Shown piece by piece: positions 6,360 to 10,930 of a stretch of 10,930 nt of DNA (positions are counted from its first letter, which is position 1; each line of letters begins with the position of its first letter). The notes beneath the pieces were generated by a model. It made no database searches. It saw nothing but the letters and a program-made list of their open reading frames with translations, and was not told the origin of the DNA. The translations under genes were made by a program, and so were the position numbers. The DNA is taken from positions 3,222 through 14,151 of the forward strand of contig DOZO01000032.1 in assembly GCA_003517965.1 (NCBI GenBank). Reading direction: 5' to 3'. Source of the DNA: Desulfobulbaceae bacterium. Lineage in GTDB: Bacteria > Desulfobacterota > Desulfobulbia > Desulfobulbales > Desulfurivibrionaceae.

Positions 6360-8270
6360 CTTACCCCGCCTGGGAATTCCCGCAGATGGTGGTCTGGGAG
6401 CAGTTGTTGGTCGAGTGGAAGTCGAGGTTGAAGGCGGCCTGGCCGAGGGATAAGGCTTGGCGGGCGTAGAGGGCCTGGAAACGGCTAAGGGCTTGTACGA
6501 GGTGGATGGCCTGAACGAATTCGGCCCTTTATTGCGTCCTGGATAAGCTGGTTTTGCCGGGCGACCTTTGGCGATATCGAGGGTCTTCACCTCAACATCA
6601 CGGCCATTGATCTTGAGGCTATTGAACGCCGCAAGGACTTTTGGGGCAAACCGGCTGTCTGCTTCCAGCATGGCGGTATGATCCAGAATCTCTATGCGAC
6701 CGACCTTGATGGAGGCTGAGCCACTGGCGTCATTGATCTGCCCGATGAGTCGCGCCGGAGAGAGTCCGTCTTTCTCGCCGATATTCAGATAAAACCTGCT
6801 GAAATTTACCCGCTCACGCTCATCCTGCCGGGGGAATCTGCTTTCTGGACGATCCTGTCTGGCAAATCTGCTATCCGGGCGATCCTGCCTGGAAAACCTG
6901 CTCTCCGAGCGCCGGTAATCATCGTCCTGACCTCTTCCTTTATCCGAGACATTGATATCCTGGGCATTCTGGTAATGGGCCAGGACACTGTCAAACTCCT
7001 GGGAAACAAAGCGCAGAATCAACTCGTCGCGGTCAAGATCGGCCAGAGCCTTGGTAATAGTTTCCATGAAAGGAGCCAGCCGACTTGTATTGACCTCGAC
7101 ATTTTTGATGGTCTCGATCTTATGAAGTAGCTGGATGGTGCAGACTTCATGACCGGACGGAATCCGGCCCAGTTCGAACTGCCTTTTCAGCTTGCTTTCG
7201 ATCTCCTTGATACGGAACCGCTCGCGCATATGGATGATGGAGATGGAAATCCCTGTTTTGCCAGCCCGTCCGGTACGACCACTGCGGTGGGTATAGTTAG
7301 CGCTGTCATCGGGCAGGTTGTAGTTGATCACGTGGGTAAGGTCGGTGACGTCAAGGCCGCGCGCCGCCACATCGGTGGCCACCAGCAACTGCACCGATTT
7401 ACCGCGAAAACGCTGCATCACATAATCGCGCTGGCTCTGGGAGAGTTCGCCATGGAGCGGGTCAGCATTATAGCCGTCCTTCCCGAGCCTGTCCGCAACC
7501 TCGTTCACCTCCTGGCGGGTACGACAGAAGATAATGGCATACATGTCCGGGTTGAGATCAACCAGTCTGCGCAGGGCCAGGTAGCGGTCCTTGGCGTGCA
7601 CCATATAGTAGATGTGTCGGATATTTTCCGAACCGGCATTGCGGGTACCCACCGTGATCTCCAGTGGATTTTTCATGTATTTTTTGGAAATTGAGGCCAC
7701 GCTTTGTGGCATGGTGGCGGAAAACAACAGGGTGTGTTTGTCATCTGGAGTTTGGGCAAGGATGGCGTTCAGCTCGTCCTGGAAGCCCATTTGCAGCATC
7801 TCATCGGCTTCGTCCAAAACCACCGAACTGATGGCAGAAAGATCAATCTCCTGACGGCGCATCAGATCATGCAACCGACCAGGGGTGGCGACAATAATCT
7901 GGACGCCCTGCCGCAGGGTACGGATCTGGTTGTCGATGCTGGCTCCGCCATAAACAGCGCAGACCCTGATAGCGGAAAGATTTTTGGCAAAGGCATTGAG
8001 GTCGCGAGCCACCTGCATGCAGAGTTCTCTGGTCGGGCAAAGTACCAGAGCCTGGGTCTTGCGGGTATCCGGTTTGCAGAGCTGTACCAGAGGGATGCCA
8101 AAGGCTGCGGTCTTGCCGGTGCCGGTCTGGGCCAGGCCGACAATATCCACCGGTTTTTCAAGAAGAATCGGAATGATCTGTTCCTGAACCGGGGTTGGCG
8201 CAGTAAAGCCAAGGGAGTCAAGAGCGGTAATGATATCGGGATGAATGCCAAGGTCAGAAAAGGTCGTCAT
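6339..8270 (-). CDS. deaD: DEAD-box ATP-dependent RNA helicase, DeaD/CsdA type
   Basis: This 643-residue cytoplasmic helicase unwinds RNA. E. coli DeaD acts in ribosome assembly and RNA turnover in the cold. All motifs are intact: Q-motif with F4 and Q29, motif I 'AQTGTGKT' 47-54, Ia 'PTREL' 79-83, Ib 'TPGR' 129-132, II 'DEAD' 153-156, III 'SAT' 184-186, IV 'IIFCRT' 246-251, V 'ATDVAARGLD' 298-307 and VI 'HRSGRTGRAG' 328-337. A charged linker with a short tandem repeat follows (456-483). Then comes a DbpA-type RNA-binding domain (~488-568: 'FYLNIGEKDGLSPARLIGQI', 'KTLDIAKG'), and finally a basic tail rich in P, S, T and R (569-643). AAGGA lies 10 nt before the ATG. It sits 90 bp downstream of copA on the same strand, so read-through is possible, but a functional link to copper is not implied. 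DbpA itself is less likely given the length and tail. Confidence 0.95.
   Translation of the reverse strand: MTTFSDLGIHPDIITALDSLGFTAPTPVQEQIIPILLEKPVDIVGLAQTGTGKTAAFGIPLVQLCKPDTRKTQALVLCPTRELCMQVARDLNAFAKNLSAIRVCAVYGGASIDNQIRTLRQGVQIIVATPGRLHDLMRRQEIDLSAISSVVLDEADEMLQMGFQDELNAILAQTPDDKHTLLFSATMPQSVASISKKYMKNPLEITVGTRNAGSENIRHIYYMVHAKDRYLALRRLVDLNPDMYAIIFCRTRQEVNEVADRLGKDGYNADPLHGELSQSQRDYVMQRFRGKSVQLLVATDVAARGLDVTDLTHVINYNLPDDSANYTHRSGRTGRAGKTGISISIIHMRERFRIKEIESKLKRQFELGRIPSGHEVCTIQLLHKIETIKNVEVNTSRLAPFMETITKALADLDRDELILRFVSQEFDSVLAHYQNAQDINVSDKGRGQDDDYRRSESRFSRQDRPDSRFARQDRPESRFPRQDERERVNFSRFYLNIGEKDGLSPARLIGQINDASGSASIKVGRIEILDHTAMLEADSRFAPKVLAAFNSLKINGRDVEVKTLDIAKGRPAKPAYPGRNKGPNSFRPSTSYKPLAVSRPSTPAKPYPSARPPSTSTSTRPTTAPRPPSAGIPRRGKKKPYSE
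6819..6905 (-). repeat. 30-bp tandem repeat inside the helicase gene
   Basis: Just under three copies of a 30-bp unit encode residues 456-465 (ESRFSRQDRP), 466-475 (DSRFARQDRP) and 476-483 (ESRFPRQD). The copies differ at several bases, so they are diverged rather than freshly duplicated. They sit in the linker between the helicase core and the RNA-binding domain and provide an Arg/Phe-containing disordered segment. Confidence 0.85.
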
Positions 8271-8360
8271 TATGCAGTGTTCCTTAATAAATTATGGCCT
8301 TTACCATGATCAGCCAGGTAACGCAAGCGGTATGTTTTCACAGGCCTTAGTCCGTAAACC
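8271..8360 (-). other. Intergenic region between copA and the helicase gene
   Basis: This 90-bp gap lies between two genes on the - strand. No intrinsic terminator with a T tract is visible after copA. The only promoter-like element I see is CATAAT about 30 nt before the helicase start, without a good -35 box. The helicase may be transcribed from here or by read-through from copA. Confidence 0.3.
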
Positions 8361-10628
8361 TTAAAGATCTCTGAAAAAACGCAATCTTAGCGCATTGGAA
8401 ACCACAGAAACCGAACTCATAGCCATGGCCCCACCAGCAATCATGGGATTCAAGGTCGGCCCACCGAAGAGATACAGCCCCCCAGCCGCCACCGGAATGC
8501 CGATGATATTATAGATAAAAGCCCAAAAGAGATTCTGCCTGATATTGCGCATGGTAGCTCGGCTTAAGGAAAGCGCGGTGAGCAGACCAGGCAGTCCTTT
8601 CATCAAAACAATATCACCGGATTCAATGGCCACATCGATACCGGTGCCCATGGCAATGCCAACATCGGCCCTGGCCAAAGCTGGCGCGTCGTTGATGCCG
8701 TCACCCACCATGGCGACCCTGAACCCCTCTGCCTGCAAGGCCGCCACCCTTTCCAGCTTCTGCTCCGGCAGCACCTGGGCAAAAATCTCGCTGATTCCAG
8801 CCTGGGCGGCGATGGCTCTGGCGGTAATTTCATTATCGCCGGTGAGCATGAATACCTTGATCCCCATTTTTTTTAAGCCGAGAATGATCGCGGGCGCCTC
8901 GGCTTTAAGCCGGTCAGCAATGGCGAGCAGCGCAACCAGCCTGCCATCCACCGCGCAGTAAAGCGCGGTCTTGCCAACCTTGGCAAAGCCATGGGCTTTT
9001 TGCGCAACCACCTCAACCACTCCCGTAACCTCCTGCTCAACCATGAACTCCAAGTTACCAAGCAAAATATTCACACCCCGCACCAAAGCCCTGATCCCCT
9101 TACCGGGAACTGCCTCAAAATAATCAGGTTCGGCCAGAGCCAGCCCCTTTTCCCTGGCCGCGTTGACAATAGCCTCGGCCAGGGGATGTTCCGAACCGCT
9201 TTCGGCGCTGGCAACCAGCATAAGAATCTGATCGTCATCCATCTCAGGTGACAGCGGATACAGGTCGGTCAATTCCGGTCGGCCATAGGTCAGAGTTCCG
9301 GTCTTATCAAAAACAATGACGTCAATCTTCTGCGCCATCTCCAAGGCCTCACCGCTTTTCACCAGCGCCCCTAACTGGGCCCCGCGCCCGGTGCCGACCA
9401 TAATTGAGGTCGGGGTGGCCAAGCCCATGGCACAAGGGCAGGCAATGACCAGCACAGCGATGAAGATCCGCAAGGCAAAGGGAAACTCTGCCTGACCGAT
9501 GAAATACCAGGCCAAGCCGGCAAAAATCGCCAGGACAATAACGATAGGCACGAAATACAGGCTGATGCGATCCACCAGATTAGCAATAGGCGCCTTGGAG
9601 CCCTGGGCCTCACGCACCATGCTGATGATCCGGGCAAGCACCGTGTCCTGCCCCACCCTCTCAGCCCGTATCTGCAATAAGCCGTTCTTGTTCAGGGTAG
9701 CGCCTGCCACCGGATCGCCAACTTTTTTGGAAACCGGCAGGGATTCTCCGGTGAGCATGGACTCATCCACACTGGAACTCCCCTTAACCACCGAACCGTC
9801 CACCGGAATGCGCTCACCCGGCTTGACCAGCAGGATATCGCCCTTCTCAATCTCCACCACAGGAATTTTTGTCTGCATTTCATTAACGAGCAGAGTGGCC
9901 TCCTCTGGAGTCAGGGCCATGAGCTGACGGATAGCATCCGAGGTCCGCAATTTAGAGCTGGCCTCCAGATACTTGCCCAGAGAAACCAGAGCGATTAAAA
10001 CCCCTGCCGATTCAAAATACAGGTCCATAACCCTGACCATAACCTCAATACCCAGGCCGATCTCAACCAGGCCCCAGATACTGTAAACAAAGGCGGCTCC
10101 GGTGCCGATGGCGATGAGCGAATCCATATTGGGCGCGCCGCGCCAGAGAGCCGGGAAACCGAGTTGATAAAAATTCCGCCCCGACCACATAATTGGCAAA
10201 ACCAAAAGGAACTGGACAAAAGCAAAGGTAAACGGCGCCTGATGGGGGGCCATAAAAGTGGGCAACGACAAACCGACCATCTCGCCCATGGCAATAATCA
10301 GCAGCAAGGCAGCAAAGGTCAAGGCGGGATAAAGTCGTTTTGCCATGGCCTTAAGTCGAGCAATAGCCTCCTCCTGCTGACGCTCAAAATCAGAGCCACC
10401 AACCGATGCCGCCTGGGCCTTGAAACCAAGACGCTCAATGGTCTCCCGAATCTGCCGCGGGCTGACAACTGCCTGATCAAAGACAACCGCCGCCGACTCC
10501 GTGGCCAGATTCACCTGCATGCTCTGCACCCCGACCATATCCCCCACCACCTTTTCAATCCGGGCAGAACAGGAGGCGCAGGTCATACCGCTAATATTCA
10601 GCCGCTGCTTTACAATCGATGATGTCAT
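8361..10628 (-). CDS. copA: CopA-type copper-exporting P1B ATPase
   Basis: This 755-residue inner-membrane pump hydrolyses ATP to export Cu+ (possibly Ag+) from the cytoplasm. It has one N-terminal heavy-metal domain with 'GMTCASC' (C17, C20). Eight membrane segments follow at roughly 98-121, 133-148, 168-190, 200-220, 352-377, 383-405, 695-715 and 724-745. Catalytic features are 'TGES' 293-296 (actuator), 'DKTGT' 441-445 with phosphorylated D441, 'HP' 481-482 in the ATP-binding domain, 'TGDN' 596-599 and 'GDGINDAP' 642-649. The membrane metal-site residues are 'CPC' 397-399, Y706-N707 and M737-S-S, the P1B-1 signature for monovalent copper. AAGGGG lies 6-7 nt before the ATG. It is divergent from the copper chaperone gene. 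No CueR/CsoR regulator gene is in the window. Length is normal for the family. Confidence 0.95.
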   Translation of the reverse strand: MTSSIVKQRLNISGMTCASCSARIEKVVGDMVGVQSMQVNLATESAAVVFDQAVVSPRQIRETIERLGFKAQAASVGGSDFERQQEEAIARLKAMAKRLYPALTFAALLLIIAMGEMVGLSLPTFMAPHQAPFTFAFVQFLLVLPIMWSGRNFYQLGFPALWRGAPNMDSLIAIGTGAAFVYSIWGLVEIGLGIEVMVRVMDLYFESAGVLIALVSLGKYLEASSKLRTSDAIRQLMALTPEEATLLVNEMQTKIPVVEIEKGDILLVKPGERIPVDGSVVKGSSSVDESMLTGESLPVSKKVGDPVAGATLNKNGLLQIRAERVGQDTVLARIISMVREAQGSKAPIANLVDRISLYFVPIVIVLAIFAGLAWYFIGQAEFPFALRIFIAVLVIACPCAMGLATPTSIMVGTGRGAQLGALVKSGEALEMAQKIDVIVFDKTGTLTYGRPELTDLYPLSPEMDDDQILMLVASAESGSEHPLAEAIVNAAREKGLALAEPDYFEAVPGKGIRALVRGVNILLGNLEFMVEQEVTGVVEVVAQKAHGFAKVGKTALYCAVDGRLVALLAIADRLKAEAPAIILGLKKMGIKVFMLTGDNEITARAIAAQAGISEIFAQVLPEQKLERVAALQAEGFRVAMVGDGINDAPALARADVGIAMGTGIDVAIESGDIVLMKGLPGLLTALSLSRATMRNIRQNLFWAFIYNIIGIPVAAGGLYLFGGPTLNPMIAGGAMAMSSVSVVSNALRLRFFRDL

Positions 10629-10706
10629 AGATATCCCCTTGCTTGTTCTGCCTTCTCAAAGTATTTTGCAACTATTCAACAATACCCAATCCCAAGGAGT
10701 TTTCCC
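10629..10706. promoter_or_regulatory. Divergent copA/copZ control region
   Basis: This 78-bp gap must contain the start signals of both copper genes. For the + strand gene there is a weak TTGCTT (10639-10644), 17 bp, TATTTT (10662-10667) arrangement and a clear ribosome binding site AAGGAG (10694-10699), 7 nt before the ATG. For copA, AAGGGG precedes its ATG on the - strand. I could not identify a convincing CueR-type dyad or CsoR operator, so copper-responsive control is inferred only from the genes. Confidence 0.45.
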
Positions 10707-10907
10707 ATGCCAACCATTAAAATCAAGGGTATGCGCTGCGGCCACTGTGCGACCTCGGTCACTTCGGCGCTCAACGCCATCGCTGGCATCAGCGAGGCGA
10801 AAATCGACCTCGAAAACAACGAGGCCACCTTCAACCAGAGCCAGGAGGTACCCATGGCCTCCATCAAACAAGCTATCACCGCCATCGGCTTCGAGGTGTT
10901 GGACTAA
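10707..10907 (+). CDS. copZ: CopZ-like copper chaperone (heavy-metal-associated domain)
   Basis: This 66-residue cytoplasmic protein is a single HMA domain with the beta-alpha-beta-beta-alpha-beta pattern. The metal site is 'GMRCGHC' with C11 and C14. The C-terminal half 'IKQAITAIGFEVLD' is the usual last helix and strand. Such proteins carry Cu+ and hand it to the HMA domain of CopA; the divergent copA next door supports this. AAGGAG 7 nt upstream fixes the ATG start. The stop is followed 2 nt later by the right copy of the terminal inverted repeat, and no terminator is visible before the window ends. A mercury or other soft-metal chaperone is possible but less likely here. Confidence 0.92.
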   Translation: MPTIKIKGMRCGHCATSVTSALNAIAGISEAKIDLENNEATFNQSQEVPMASIKQAITAIGFEVLD

Positions 10908-10909
10908 GC

Positions 10910-10929
10910 GTAAGCGTTCAGCAGCACCA
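10910..10929. repeat. Right copy of 20-bp terminal inverted repeat
   Basis: GTAAGCGTTCAGCAGCACCA is the exact reverse complement of bases 1-20. It begins 2 nt after the copper chaperone's TAA, so it lies in that gene's 3' region. One more base (C10930) follows before the window ends, and the matching base on the left side is beyond the edge. Confidence 0.85.
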
Positions 10930-10930
10930 C

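Noticed and set aside
6819..6905. Short repeats in the helicase gene as a CRISPR array
   Set aside because: The units are contiguous, in frame and without unique spacers; they are a protein-coding tandem repeat.
7149..8309. Two long + strand reading frames (181 and 201 residues) opposite the helicase gene
   Set aside because: They are antisense to a gene with every DEAD-box motif intact, show no recognisable domain and lack good ribosome binding sites.
10164..10622. 152-residue + strand reading frame opposite copA
   Set aside because: It mirrors the copA coding strand and has no recognisable domain.
10629..10706. CueR or CsoR operator between copA and copZ
   Set aside because: I found no convincing dyad or known consensus in the 78 bp, so no operator is claimed.
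1..10930. Whole window as a composite transposon bounded by the 20-bp inverted repeat
   Set aside because: There is no transposase, integrase or insertion sequence inside, and the genes are typical chromosomal housekeeping and stress genes.

Overview
The window looks like an ordinary chromosomal stretch of a free-living Gram-negative bacterium with about 50-55% GC. The style of the proteins suggests Desulfobacterota, perhaps a Desulfobulbales-like lineage: a PAS/HisKA/receiver hybrid kinase with the 'MDLTIPGGMGG' receiver signature, a DUF47/PiT pair, a YkgJ cysteine-cluster protein and a DUF6933-like remnant. This placement is an inference from protein style; there is no rRNA or marker gene in the window.

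Layout, left to right. (1) 52-2038 (+): a two-gene phosphate uptake operon, a DUF47/PhoU-like regulator overlapping a PiT-family phosphate permease by 8 nt. The permease carries an unusual ~115-residue hydrophilic insert. (2) 2039-2452: a 414-bp stretch without an intact gene. It contains the 5' part of a decayed DUF6933-like gene, followed by sequence I cannot assign. (3) 2453-3133 (+): a YkgJ-family protein with 12 cysteines. (4) 3257-6313 (+): a two-gene unit consisting of a secreted PhnD-like binding protein and, 3 nt downstream, a membrane hybrid histidine kinase. No ABC permease or ATPase accompanies it, so the binding protein is probably the ligand receptor for the kinase. A good intrinsic terminator (6334-6359) closes this unit and overlaps the stop codon of the convergent gene. 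(5) 6339-10628 (-): a DeaD-type RNA helicase downstream of a CopA-type copper-exporting P1B ATPase. (6) 10707-10907 (+): a CopZ-like copper chaperone, divergent from copA across a 78-bp control region.

Functional themes are phosphate uptake, sensing of a small anionic ligand (possibly a phosphorus oxyanion), copper export and cold- or RNA-related helicase activity. No genuinely new multi-gene system is evident.

The features most worth a second look are the perfect 20-bp inverted repeat framing the whole window (1-20 and 10910-10929), the binding protein/hybrid kinase pair, the insert in the permease and the gene remnant at 2098-2295.
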